Origin: Magnetospirillum sp. | GTDB lineage: Bacteria; Pseudomonadota; Alphaproteobacteria; Rhodospirillales; Magnetospirillaceae | Direction: 5' to 3' | Assembly: GCA_016183945.1 (NCBI GenBank) | Contig: JACPDP010000019.1 | Span: 1 to 58,620 of the forward strand | Length of the DNA stretch: 58,620 nt | Part shown: positions 43,406-51,244 of the stretch, piece after piece | Layout: each line of letters begins with the position of its first letter | Numbering within the stretch: position 1 is the stretch's first letter | The notes under the pieces: model-generated | Database searches by the model: none | The model's input: the letters and a program-made list of their open reading frames with translations, nothing else | Told to the model about the DNA's origin: nothing | Position numbers and translations under genes: made by a program

Positions 43406-44991
43406 CCATGGACGACCGTGTCCGCCCCCCCTGCCCGCAGGTTGGCCGCGCCGCCGCCGCCGCGGCCCGCGGCGAAACTCTGCTGGGACCCGACCATGAC
43501 GACCCCGCGGTGCTGCTCAAGCGCTTCCGCAAGGCGAAGGAGCGGCGCACCGCCTGGGAGTCGCACTGGCAGGAATGCTACGACTACGCCCTGCCGCTGA
43601 GGGATTCGATCCTATATCAAGCCAATCCCGGCGAGAAGAAGGCCGACCGCCTGTTCGACGGCACCGCCCCCGATGCGGTCGACCAACTGGCGGCCAGCAT
43701 GTTGTCGGAGTTGACGCCGCCCTGGGCCAAATGGTTCGGCCTTACCCCCGGCCATGAGCTGTCGCCGGAGGACCGCGACCAGGCGGCACCGGCGCTGGAG
43801 CGCATCGTCGCCACCCTCCAGTCCCATTTCGACCGCTCCAACTTCTCGGTGGAAATGCACCAGTGCTACCTGGATGCCGTCACCGGCGGCACCGCCTCGC
43901 TGCTGTTCGAGGAGGCGCCTCCCGGGGAGCCCTCGGCCTTCCGCTTCACCGCGGTGCCGTTGTCGCAACTGGTGCTGGAGGAGGGGCCCGAAGGCCGTCC
44001 CGATATCAGTTTCCGCCGCACCGAACCGACCATGGCCGGGCTGAGAAGCCGGTTTCCCACCGCGGACCTGCCCGACGATATGGTGCGGCAGGCCGCCGCC
44101 GACCCCGACCAGCGCTTTCCGGTGGTCGAAGCGGTAGTGCCGGCCGGCCACGGCTATCGCTACGCCGCGGTGCTGGAGGCCGAGGGTGGGGGGACGGTGC
44201 TCGACCATGGCCATTTCGAGATGAGCCCGTTCATCAACTTCCGCTGGCTCAAGGCGCCGGGCGAGGTCTATGGCCGTTCGCCGGTGATGAAGGCGCTGCC
44301 CGACATCAAGACCGCCAACAAGGTGGTCGAGCTGATCCTGAAAAACGCCTCCATCGCCGTCACCGGCATCTGGCAGGCCGACGACGACGGCGTGCTCAAC
44401 CCGGGCAACATCAAGCTGGTGCCCGGCACCATCATCCCCAAGGCGGTGGGCTCGGCCGGCCTGCAGCCCTTGCAGGCGCCGGGCCGCTTCGACCTGTCGC
44501 AGGTGGTGCTGGACGACCTGCGCCGCAACATTCGGCGGGCCCTGTTGGCCGACAAGCTGGGCCAGCCCAACACGCCCACCATGACCGCCACCGAGGTACT
44601 GGAACGCTCCGCCGAAATGGCCCGTCTGCTGGGCGCCACCTATGGCCGGCTGCAGGCCGAACTGCTGACCCCGCTCATCACCCGGGCGGTTCACATCCTG
44701 CGGCGCCGGGGTGAAATTCCCGACGTGGCGGTGGACGGCCGCTCGGTCGACCTGCAGTACCGCTCGCCCCTGGCCCAGACCCAGGCCCGCCGCGATGCCG
44801 CCAATCTGCTCGGCTGGGTCCAGGCGCTGGGCGCGCTGGGGCCGGCGGTGCTGCAGTCGGTGGACGCAACCGCCGCCGCCCGCTGGCTGGGACGCGCCTT
44901 CAACGTTCCCGCCGAGCTGGTTCCGGCCGACGCCGTCGCCGCCAAGCCGCTCGACGCCCAATCCGGGGAGGCCGGCCATGCGTCCGATTGA
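43402..44991 (+). CDS. Podovirus portal (head-tail connector) protein
   Basis: The 529-residue protein matches the T7-like head-tail connector family. It has an N-terminal RRTAWESHWQECYDYALP segment, FDGTAPDAVDQLAASMLSELTPPWAKWF, FINFRWLKAPGEVYGRSPVMKALPDIKTAN and LNPGNIKLVPGTI. It forms the ring through which DNA enters the capsid. It overlaps both neighbours, and an ATG two codons in is an alternative start. Confidence 0.92.
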   Translation: MTMDDRVRPPCPQVGRAAAAAARGETLLGPDHDDPAVLLKRFRKAKERRTAWESHWQECYDYALPLRDSILYQANPGEKKADRLFDGTAPDAVDQLAASMLSELTPPWAKWFGLTPGHELSPEDRDQAAPALERIVATLQSHFDRSNFSVEMHQCYLDAVTGGTASLLFEEAPPGEPSAFRFTAVPLSQLVLEEGPEGRPDISFRRTEPTMAGLRSRFPTADLPDDMVRQAAADPDQRFPVVEAVVPAGHGYRYAAVLEAEGGGTVLDHGHFEMSPFINFRWLKAPGEVYGRSPVMKALPDIKTANKVVELILKNASIAVTGIWQADDDGVLNPGNIKLVPGTIIPKAVGSAGLQPLQAPGRFDLSQVVLDDLRRNIRRALLADKLGQPNTPTMTATEVLERSAEMARLLGATYGRLQAELLTPLITRAVHILRRRGEIPDVAVDGRSVDLQYRSPLAQTQARRDAANLLGWVQALGALGPAVLQSVDATAAARWLGRAFNVPAELVPADAVAAKPLDAQSGEAGHASD

Positions 44992-45241
44992 CGCCGGCTG
45001 GACATGGTTCGAGCCGCCGGCCGTCCGCGACGACGGCGACGACGGACTGGTTCTCGCCCGCCAGTTCGCCCGGCTGTTCGGCGGCGCCGACGGCGAGGCG
45101 GTCCTCGACCACCTCAAGGCGCTGACCTTGAGCCGATGCCTCGGCCCCGATGCCGGCGATGCGGCACTGCGCCACCTGGAAGGCCAGCGCCACCTGGTGC
45201 TGCACATCCTCGCCCAGGTGGTCCGCGGCCGCGATGGTTGA
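44978..45241 (+). CDS. Bbp19-like small phage protein
   Basis: The 87-residue protein has the segments LARQFARLFGGADGEAVLDHLKALTL and ALRHLEGQRHLVLHIL, resembling the Bbp19-like proteins found next to podovirus portals. Its role in the virion is unknown. The start ATG 44978 lies inside the end of the portal gene with a GGGGAGG ribosome site; upstream codons in this frame are portal shadow. Confidence 0.75.
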   Translation: MRPIDAGWTWFEPPAVRDDGDDGLVLARQFARLFGGADGEAVLDHLKALTLSRCLGPDAGDAALRHLEGQRHLVLHILAQVVRGRDG

Positions 45242-45275
45242 CGTTTCCCCCACTGCCACCCCCACACAGGAGACC

Positions 45276-46028
45276 ATGATGCATTACGAAGATTCGCTCG
45301 ATCCCGGCATCGAGGGCGAGTTGGACGCCGCCCGCAAAGGCGACCGCCTGCCCCAGGTGCCGGAGAAGTTCCGCGATCCCGCCACCGGCCAGGTCCGCAC
45401 CGAGGCGCTGCTCAAGGCTTATCGCGACCTGGAGAAGCGCATGTCGGGCATGGTCAAGGTGCCGTGCCCCGACTGCAGCGCCGAGGAACTGGCTGCCTTC
45501 CGCCGCGGGATCGGCGTGCCCGACAGCGCCGACGGCTATCGCGTCGACACTCGCCACCCCATGCTGACCAGCGACACGGCGGTCAACGACCGCCTGCACC
45601 AGGCCGGCTTCACGCCGGCGCAGGTGCAGCTCGTCTACGACATCGCCCATGAGCGGGTGCCGCCCCTGCTGGCCCACGGCGTCGCCGAGGCGCAGCGCCA
45701 GCACAGCCTGGAGCGCCTCATGGAGCATTTCGGCGGCGAGGCCCGCTGGACCGAAACCGCCCGCCAGCTCGCCGCCTGGGGCAAGGCCAGCCTGCCGCCC
45801 GAGATGTACCGCGTGCTGAGTTCCAGCCCGGAAGGTGTCAAGGCGCTGCAACGGCTGATGGCGGCCGGCGAGCCCGCCCTCGGCCGCACTCAGGCGGCAA
45901 CCGACGAGGCGCCCAGCGAGGATCAGCTGAAGAAGATGATGCAGGACCCGCGCTACTGGAAGACCCGCGACCCCGCCTACATCGACAAGGTCTCGGCCGG
46001 CTTCAGGCGGCTGTACGGCGAGGAGTGA
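45276..46028 (+). CDS. Phage scaffold / capsid assembly protein
   Basis: The 250-residue acidic, helical protein lies between portal and capsid, the T7 gp9 position. It has LPEKFRDP-like and VRTEALLKAYRDLEKRM segments, EHFGGEARWTETARQLAAW and a basic C-terminal helix (RYWKTRDPAYIDKVSAGFRRLYG), typical of scaffold proteins that bind the coat protein. AGGAG precedes ATG 45276; ATG 45279 gives better spacing. The usual next gene, capsid, is 1.9 kb away because an opposite-strand cassette intervenes. Confidence 0.8.
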   Translation: MMHYEDSLDPGIEGELDAARKGDRLPQVPEKFRDPATGQVRTEALLKAYRDLEKRMSGMVKVPCPDCSAEELAAFRRGIGVPDSADGYRVDTRHPMLTSDTAVNDRLHQAGFTPAQVQLVYDIAHERVPPLLAHGVAEAQRQHSLERLMEHFGGEARWTETARQLAAWGKASLPPEMYRVLSSSPEGVKALQRLMAAGEPALGRTQAATDEAPSEDQLKKMMQDPRYWKTRDPAYIDKVSAGFRRLYGEE

Positions 46029-46037
46029 GTCGGGCGC

Positions 46038-46092
46038 GTCTCGAAGGGTGCGGCGGGCTAAAGACGATGCCACGGACCTCACCCTTCGAGAC
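46038..46092. repeat. Perfect 13-bp inverted repeat at the cassette edge
   Basis: GTCTCGAAGGGTG (46038-46050) and CACCCTTCGAGAC (46080-46092) are exact complements with 29 bases between. They lie ten bases after the scaffold stop, exactly where the phage cluster is interrupted by opposite-strand genes. A similar GTCTCGAAGGGCGG occurs at 36176-36189. It may be a terminator, a REP-like element or a trace of insertion. Confidence 0.7.
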
Positions 46093-46135
46093 CACCGCCG
46101 GGCGATCTCCCCAGGGTGAGGCCCGATGGACCCGG

Positions 46136-46891
46136 CTACCTGTTCATCGCGGCGACGCCGCTGCCGATGTCCAGCTTGGACAGCCACTCGATGAAGCGCT
46201 TGACGTCGTCGCCGCGGAAGACCAGGCCGTGCTGCGGCGCCAGGATGTCGATGTCGAGCTTGGACACCTGCGCCACCCAGGCGTCACGCGCCCGGGTCGA
46301 GGCCAGCCAGCGGCGGTGGAAGGCCTCCATGTACTGGACGTGGGCGTTGAAGTCCTCGACAAACATGCCGGTGCGGGCGCTCGCCGGGACCAGGGCGGCG
46401 CCGATGTCGCCCGAGAACAGGATGCGCGCCCGCGGATCGTAGATGTTGAAGTTGCCGGCCGAGTGCATGTAATGCGCCGGGATGAAGCGCAGCTTGCAGT
46501 CGGGAGCCAGCAACACCTCCATGCCCTCATCGGGGATGGTGGCGAAGTTGGACTCACGGTCGAAATGGGCGACGAAGCCGGCCCACAGCCAGGACAGGTA
46601 AACCTTGACGTCCGGCCGCACCACGCGGCGCCACAACGGCAGCGACGACCCCACGTCGGGGTCCTGGTGCGACAGGAACATCGCCTTGATGTCCTCGACC
46701 GGCAGCTCGCGGGTCAGCGCCGCCAGCATGGAGGGGAACACCTCCATCCCGCCGGGGTCGATCAACATGGCCGAATCGCCGGCGCAGATGACGTACTGGT
46801 TGGTGTCGATGACGTTGTCCGGCTTTTCCGGGTCCTGGCCAAACGCCAGCCAGCGGTGTTCGTCGTTCCGGAACAGGGTAACGCAGTTCAT
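46136..46891 (-). CDS. ODP-like di-iron metallo-beta-lactamase-fold protein
   Basis: The 251-residue soluble protein has the flavodiiron-type MBL domain without flavodoxin. Ligands fit H75-x-D77-x-D79, then 62 residues after position 80 to H143, 18 to D162 and 58 to H221, nearly the flavodiiron spacing (HxExDH-x62-H-x18-D-x60-H). Position 80 is Val, not His. Such stand-alone proteins include ODP, an oxygen/iron sensor paired with a soluble chemoreceptor in Treponema denticola. Here the adjacent upstream gene is chemoreceptor-like, which supports a sensor role. Oxygen or NO reductase activity is the alternative. Confidence 0.85.
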   Translation of the reverse strand: MNCVTLFRNDEHRWLAFGQDPEKPDNVIDTNQYVICAGDSAMLIDPGGMEVFPSMLAALTRELPVEDIKAMFLSHQDPDVGSSLPLWRRVVRPDVKVYLSWLWAGFVAHFDRESNFATIPDEGMEVLLAPDCKLRFIPAHYMHSAGNFNIYDPRARILFSGDIGAALVPASARTGMFVEDFNAHVQYMEAFHRRWLASTRARDAWVAQVSKLDIDILAPQHGLVFRGDDVKRFIEWLSKLDIGSGVAAMNR

Positions 46892-46918
46892 GGACTCACT
46901 CCGCCCTCTTGGCCGCGG

Positions 46919-47641
46919 TCAACGTTGCAAATCTTCAAGGCTGTCGAGCCCCAACCGCCGCAGTGCGTCTCCCTTCTCCAGGGCGCGGCGGACAGCGTCG
47001 GAAGCCTCGTCGATCATCGTCCGCAAATTGTCGACATAGCGACGCATGGTGTCGGAGACGGTGCGGAATTCTTTTTCGTGGACGCCGGCCGCCGCCGCCT
47101 CGATGGCGATGTTGGTGGCGATGGAGTCCGACTGGCTGACCACTTCCTCGACGCCATGGGCGCGGCGCGACAGATCGTCGACACAGCGCGCCATGCCGTC
47201 GAAGGTCTCGACCAGCATGCCCATGATGTCGACGAAGGCGCGGTTGGTCGCGCCGCGCGCCCGCTCGTCGTGGTCGCCGCCGTTGATCTTCTCGGCGGCG
47301 CGCTCGAAGAGATGCAGTTGCAGCAGACCACGCAGAATGTTGGACGACAGGCCGTAGGTGCGGCCCCGCAGACTGTTCATCTCGCCCTGGATCTGGGCCA
47401 GGCGGTTGACCAGCTCACGGGTGTACTGGGTGAGAGCGCGCACGGCGCGGCCTTTCTCCCCGGCGCGCCCGGCCGCCAGCTCGGCGTTGAGCGACAGGAT
47501 GCGCAAATTCTCCGCCAACTCGTCGAGCTCACCGAATGCATGGAAGGCGCGCCGGCAGTCGCTGAGCAGCCCATTGGCACGGGCCTCGATGCGATCGGTC
47601 CGTTGCGTGTCGGAACGACCCGCGGCCGAGATGTGGCTCAT
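46919..47641 (-). CDS. Soluble chemoreceptor-hairpin-like protein
   Basis: The 240-residue all-helical protein has no transmembrane segment and no HAMP domain. Two stretches resemble the MCP signalling tip: ENLRILSLNAELAAGRAGEK (44-63, compare [16 protein letters not shown]) and DSIATNIAIEAAAAGVHEKE (about 170-189). Both are degenerate, so CheA/CheW binding is uncertain. It is 27 bases upstream of the ODP-like gene on the same strand, probably one operon. The pair lies within phage genes on the opposite strand. Relatives may be annotated as chemotaxis proteins. Confidence 0.78.
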   Translation of the reverse strand: MSHISAAGRSDTQRTDRIEARANGLLSDCRRAFHAFGELDELAENLRILSLNAELAAGRAGEKGRAVRALTQYTRELVNRLAQIQGEMNSLRGRTYGLSSNILRGLLQLHLFERAAEKINGGDHDERARGATNRAFVDIMGMLVETFDGMARCVDDLSRRAHGVEEVVSQSDSIATNIAIEAAAAGVHEKEFRTVSDTMRRYVDNLRTMIDEASDAVRRALEKGDALRRLGLDSLEDLQR

Positions 47642-47949
47642 GAACAGAACAACCCCTTAATCCGCCCAATCGGGACAGTCTCACGGGAAGATCATAACGA
47701 TTTTCTTCGCGCCCGATAGACCGATTTTTCAGCCCGATACCCTCAACCCCGGCGCTGGGTGAGCGCGGGGAGGGGGATAAGGATACGCCAATTTGCCGCC
47801 GCCCGGAGAACCGGGGCCGCACCCAGCGGACCCGGCCCGGCGGCCGCCTCGGCGCCTTCCGTCGGCGGCCCGGCCGGTCGACCTCGACCGCCCGCGACCC
47901 CATAACCGGCGGAGGACGCCTTCTTCACTCGATCAAGAAGGAACAAACC
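47642..47949. other. 308-bp region between the cassette and capsid gene
   Basis: No convincing gene. It holds an imperfect palindrome (CCCCGGCGCT ... AGCGCGGGG, 47747-47770), a very GC-rich stretch (about 47795-47900) and the capsid ribosome site (AAGGA). On the minus strand TATGAT (47691-47696) is a possible -10 box for the chemoreceptor-like gene with no good -35. No direct repeat of the 46038 element was found here. Confidence 0.5.
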
Positions 47950-48768
47950 ATGTCCACCACCATCGTCAACTCGTACTCCAAGCAGTACGGCATCGAGGTG
48001 CACCAGGCCTACCAGCGCATGGGCACCAAGCTGCGCAACACGGTGCGCACCCGCGACAACGTCACCGGCGCCATCGCGGTGTTCCAGAAGGTCGGCAAGG
48101 GCTCGGCCAGCACCAAGGCCCGCCACGGCAAGGTGCCGGTGATGAACGTCGACCACACCGCGGTCGAATGCCAGCTCTACGACTACTACGCCGGCGACTG
48201 GCTGGACCGCCTGGACGAGATCAAGGTCGAGCACAACGAGCGCTCGGTGCTGGTCAACGCCGGCGCCTACGCGCTGGGCCGCAAGACCGACGAGTTGGTC
48301 ATCGCCGAGCTCGACAAGTCCACCAACTACGCCAAGGACGGCACCACCGGGTTGACCAAGGCCAAGATCCTCGAAGCCTTCGAGATGCTGGGCGGCGCCG
48401 ACGTCCCCGACGACGGCGAGCGCACCGCGGTGGTCGGCTGGAAGCAGTGGTCCGAACTGATGGACATCACCGAGTTCGCCCATGCCGACTATGTCGGCCC
48501 CGACGAGCTGCCGTGGAAGGGCACCCAGGCCAAGAAGTGGCTGGGCACCCTGTGGATGCCCCATTCCGGCCTGACCAAGAGCGGCTCGGTCCGCTATTGC
48601 TACTGGTACCACAAGACCGCCGTCGGCCACGCCAGCGGCGCCAACGTGAAAAGCGAGATCACCTATCACGGCGACCGCGCCGCCTGGTCCATCAACAACT
48701 TCATGTCGCAGGGCGCCATGCTGGTGGACGACAACGGCGTCGTCTCCCTGCGCTGCCTCGAATCGTAA
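47950..48768 (+). CDS. Major capsid protein
   Basis: The 272-residue coat protein has the HK97-fold podovirus/P22-like coat pattern: an N-terminal YSKQYGIEVHQAYQRMG, an E-loop-like VFQKVGKGSASTKARHGKVPVMNVDH, and spine-helix DKSTNYAKDGTTGLTKAKILEAFEML. It is the only abundant-coat candidate in the cluster. AAGGA lies before the ATG. The tightly following gene encodes a small decoration-type protein. Confidence 0.87.
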   Translation: MSTTIVNSYSKQYGIEVHQAYQRMGTKLRNTVRTRDNVTGAIAVFQKVGKGSASTKARHGKVPVMNVDHTAVECQLYDYYAGDWLDRLDEIKVEHNERSVLVNAGAYALGRKTDELVIAELDKSTNYAKDGTTGLTKAKILEAFEMLGGADVPDDGERTAVVGWKQWSELMDITEFAHADYVGPDELPWKGTQAKKWLGTLWMPHSGLTKSGSVRYCYWYHKTAVGHASGANVKSEITYHGDRAAWSINNFMSQGAMLVDDNGVVSLRCLES

Positions 48769-48779
48769 GGAGCGGAGCC

Positions 48780-49049
48780 ATGTCCTATCTGTCCAAGGAT
48801 CTCAGCGTGCTGGCCTATGCCAACGGCTTCACCCTATGGCACTACACCACCGCCGATGATGCCGCCACCGTCGACACCTCCGGCTACTTCAACGCCGCCG
48901 CCACCATGCTGCGGGTGGGCGACATCGTGGTCGCCAATCTCGACACAGCGGGCACGGCGCAGGCCGGCCTGTTCTTCGTGTCGTCCAATAGCGGCACGGT
49001 GGTGGACGTCAACGACCTGACCCGCATCGGCGCGACCGATACCGACTGA
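48780..49049 (+). CDS. Small head decoration / head-fibre protein
   Basis: The 89-residue beta-rich protein starts SYLSKDLSVLAYANGFTLWHYTTAD and contains GYFNAAATMLRVGDIVVANL. Proteins with this LAYANGFTLWHY pattern follow capsid genes in many podoviruses and are thought to decorate the head. AAGGAGCGGAGCC supports the ATG start. Confidence 0.78.
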   Translation: MSYLSKDLSVLAYANGFTLWHYTTADDAATVDTSGYFNAAATMLRVGDIVVANLDTAGTAQAGLFFVSSNSGTVVDVNDLTRIGATDTD

Positions 49050-49072
49050 TCCGAAACCAGCCCCCACCGCGT

Positions 49073-49115
49073 CCGGCGGGCCGGCCTCCTTACGGGGGCC
49101 GGCCCGCCGGCTTTT
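49073..49115 (+). terminator. Strong terminator after the capsid genes
   Basis: A perfect 14-bp stem (CCGGCGGGCCGGCC with its complement) around a ten-base loop is followed by CTTTT. It separates the capsid and decoration genes from the lysozyme and tail genes and likely keeps capsid messages abundant. Confidence 0.85.
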
Positions 49116-49127
49116 CGGGACCCCGCC

Positions 49128-49952
49128 ATGACCATCGAACCGACGCCCATCGCCGCCGACCGGTATGAGGATTTCGTCTGGCACCACCTCCGGGAGTTCG
49201 AAGGCGCCGTGCCGCGCATCTACAGCGACCAGCGCGGCGTTCCCACCATGGGGGCCGGCGTGGCGCTGGCGCTGCGGAGCGGCTCCGGCGGCTGGCGGCT
49301 GCTGCCCCCCGAGCACATCGGGGCCGAGATCAGCGGCGACGCCGCCGCCCCCTACCGCTTCACCGCCGGCGAATGGGCGCTGCTCGAACGCGTCATCGCC
49401 CTGTTGCAGGCCGGCGCGGGCGAGGCCGAGTGCCACCGCCTGATCCCCCCCTATGCGGCGGGCAGGGAGACCGCCGAGCGCAACCGTTTCGGCTTTACCC
49501 TGGCGGAGTCCCGCATCCGCGCCCAGGCCCTGGCGCGCTGGCCCGCCGCCCGTCGCGCCGTGCTGACCGACCTTCGCGCCGAGGCGCGGCAACAGGGCAA
49601 GCCCGAGGTCGCGGCGAAGGGCTTCGCCCTTTCACGCCAGGAGGTCGGCATGGCCTCGGTTCGCTACAACATCGGCAGCGGCAACCGCACGCCCAGGGCC
49701 ACCGCCGCCCTGGTGGCCGGCGACCGCGCCGCCCTGGCCTTCGAGATCGCCTACGCCACCAACCCCGAGAGCAACGGCCCGGCGCGGCCCGGCATTGCCC
49801 GGCGGCGGCTGGCCGAGGCCCGGCTGGCGGCCGGCGGGCCGGCGGAGTGGAGCGGCGACGAGCGCCAGCGCTTCACCACCCTGGTCACCGCCGCGGCGCC
49901 ACGGGTGGCCGCGTATCTGACTGCCACCGGCAGCGCCGGACTGATTGTTTGA
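49128..49952 (+). CDS. GH24 phage lysozyme-like protein
   Basis: The 274-residue protein cleaves peptidoglycan. The T4-lysozyme triad is complete with T4 spacing: Glu25 (FEG), Asp34 (YSD) and Thr40 (PTMGAG). A longer C-terminal part (about 90-274) includes FALSRQEVGMASVRYNIG. No signal peptide is seen, so it needs a holin or acts from the virion. Its place between head and tail genes suggests a virion-associated enzyme used at entry. A lysis role is the alternative. Confidence 0.85.
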   Translation: MTIEPTPIAADRYEDFVWHHLREFEGAVPRIYSDQRGVPTMGAGVALALRSGSGGWRLLPPEHIGAEISGDAAAPYRFTAGEWALLERVIALLQAGAGEAECHRLIPPYAAGRETAERNRFGFTLAESRIRAQALARWPAARRAVLTDLRAEARQQGKPEVAAKGFALSRQEVGMASVRYNIGSGNRTPRATAALVAGDRAALAFEIAYATNPESNGPARPGIARRRLAEARLAAGGPAEWSGDERQRFTTLVTAAAPRVAAYLTATGSAGLIV

Positions 49953-50031
49953 ATGTCCAGCCGCCATTGCAGCGGCGGCCAGGGGCGCGGATGCGCCGCC
50001 CGGCGAGGGGCAAACCCAAAGGAGACAGCAC

Positions 50032-50511
50032 ATGGGTGGATTTTCCGACAGCTTCGGTGATATGGCGCAGATGGGCCTTTCCATGGCCAACGGCCTTTCC
50101 ACCGCCCGGGCGGACAGCGACGCCAACGCCGACGCCTATGCCGCCCGGCAGGCGGCGCTGGACGCCCAGTACCAGGAGCAGCAACGCCACCGCGAGGATC
50201 TGCTGGAGGCGCAAATGGCCTCGCAGCGCGCCCGCCTCGCCGCCGCCGGCATCGGTTCGTCGGGTGGCTCGGGCGACGCCATCCTGCGCGGGCTGGCGAG
50301 CCGTTCCGCCCAGGACCAGGCGGACTCAGCCACTCTCTACGGCCTGCGGAGCACCGCCCTGGCCCGCCAGTCCGCCGCAGGCTCACGCGGCGGTTCGGCA
50401 GGGCTGGAACGGATGCTGATGAGCTCCGGCGGCTCGCTGCTGGACGGCTGGGGCGGCAACGGCGGCGGCATGGCCGCCGGGGAAGGCGCCGTCTGGATGT
50501 CCACGGAATAA
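50032..50511 (+). CDS. Small phage virion-type protein
   Basis: The 159-residue protein has a helical, Ala/Gln-rich middle (AARQAALDAQYQEQQRHREDLLEAQ and QRARLAAAGI) and Gly/Ser-rich ends. Proteins of this kind lie between capsid and tail tubular genes in alphaproteobacterial podoviruses and may be internal virion or ejection proteins; no specific family is certain. AAAGGAG precedes the ATG. Confidence 0.7.
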   Translation: MGGFSDSFGDMAQMGLSMANGLSTARADSDANADAYAARQAALDAQYQEQQRHREDLLEAQMASQRARLAAAGIGSSGGSGDAILRGLASRSAQDQADSATLYGLRSTALARQSAAGSRGGSAGLERMLMSSGGSLLDGWGGNGGGMAAGEGAVWMSTE

Positions 50512-50674
50512 GGCGGCGCCGGCCCTACCGTCGGCTGCGGCGGTACAGGCCAAGACATACGAGTCCGCAGAAAGCGAGTTGACCCGCGGCAACGGGCGCC
50601 GGCCGATTGCTGTCGCCCGAATTACCCCCGCCGGGGGAGAGATTTCCACCCACCCCACTCCCAGGAGAACCGCC

Positions 50675-51244
50675 ATGGCGCTGTCCGCCATCGCGCTGTG
50701 CTCGCGTGCGCTCATCCGCATCGGAGCCAGCACCATCGCCTCGTTCGACGACGGCAGCGCCGAGTCGGAAGTGGCTGCCAACCTGTTCCCCTCCATCCGC
50801 GACGCCATGCTGTCGTCGCATCCCTGGACCTTTGCCACCGGCCAGGTGGGGCTGCCCCGGCTGGCCGCGTCGCCGATAGCCGACTACGCCCATGCCTACC
50901 AACTGCCGCCGGACTTCCTGCGGGTGCTGTCGGCGGGGCCGTCGGGCCGCGGCCAGGGGCTGGTCTACCGCATTTCCGAGGACCGCCTGCACACCGATGC
51001 CGACGAGGTGGTGCTGACCTATGTCTTCCGCCCCGCGGAGAGTTCGTTTCCGCCATTCTTCGACCAGGCGCTGATCGCCCGGCTGGCCGCCGAGTTCTGC
51101 GTGCCGCTGACCGAAAGCACCGCCCGCACCGAGTTTCTCTATCGTATGGCCGAGGGTGAATTCCGTGCCGCCAAGCTGGTGGACGGGCAGCAACACACGC
51201 CGTCGGCCATCTCCAGCTTCCCCCTGGTGGAGGTGCGGTCATGA
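50675..51244 (+). CDS. Tail tubular protein A (gp11-like)
   Basis: The 189-residue protein matches the podovirus tail tube A family: ALIRIGASTIASFDDGSAES, ANLFPSIRDAMLSSHPWTFA and YQLPPDFLRVL. It joins the portal to the nozzle. The start ATG follows CAGGAGAACCGCC. Its stop overlaps the next gene (ATGA). The 163 bases upstream contain no convincing gene. Confidence 0.88.
   Translation: MALSAIALCSRALIRIGASTIASFDDGSAESEVAANLFPSIRDAMLSSHPWTFATGQVGLPRLAASPIADYAHAYQLPPDFLRVLSAGPSGRGQGLVYRISEDRLHTDADEVVLTYVFRPAESSFPPFFDQALIARLAAEFCVPLTESTARTEFLYRMAEGEFRAAKLVDGQQHTPSAISSFPLVEVRS

Noticed and set aside
47793..47949. Open frame upstream of the capsid gene
   Set aside because: Arg/Pro-rich translation without features; the capsid gene has its own ribosome site in a different frame.
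50525..50640. Minus-strand peptide resembling a PEP-CTERM-type tail (hydrophobic helix plus YRRSRR)
   Set aside because: No start codon with a ribosome site and no PEP motif; it runs antisense into the tail tubular A gene. Probably chance.
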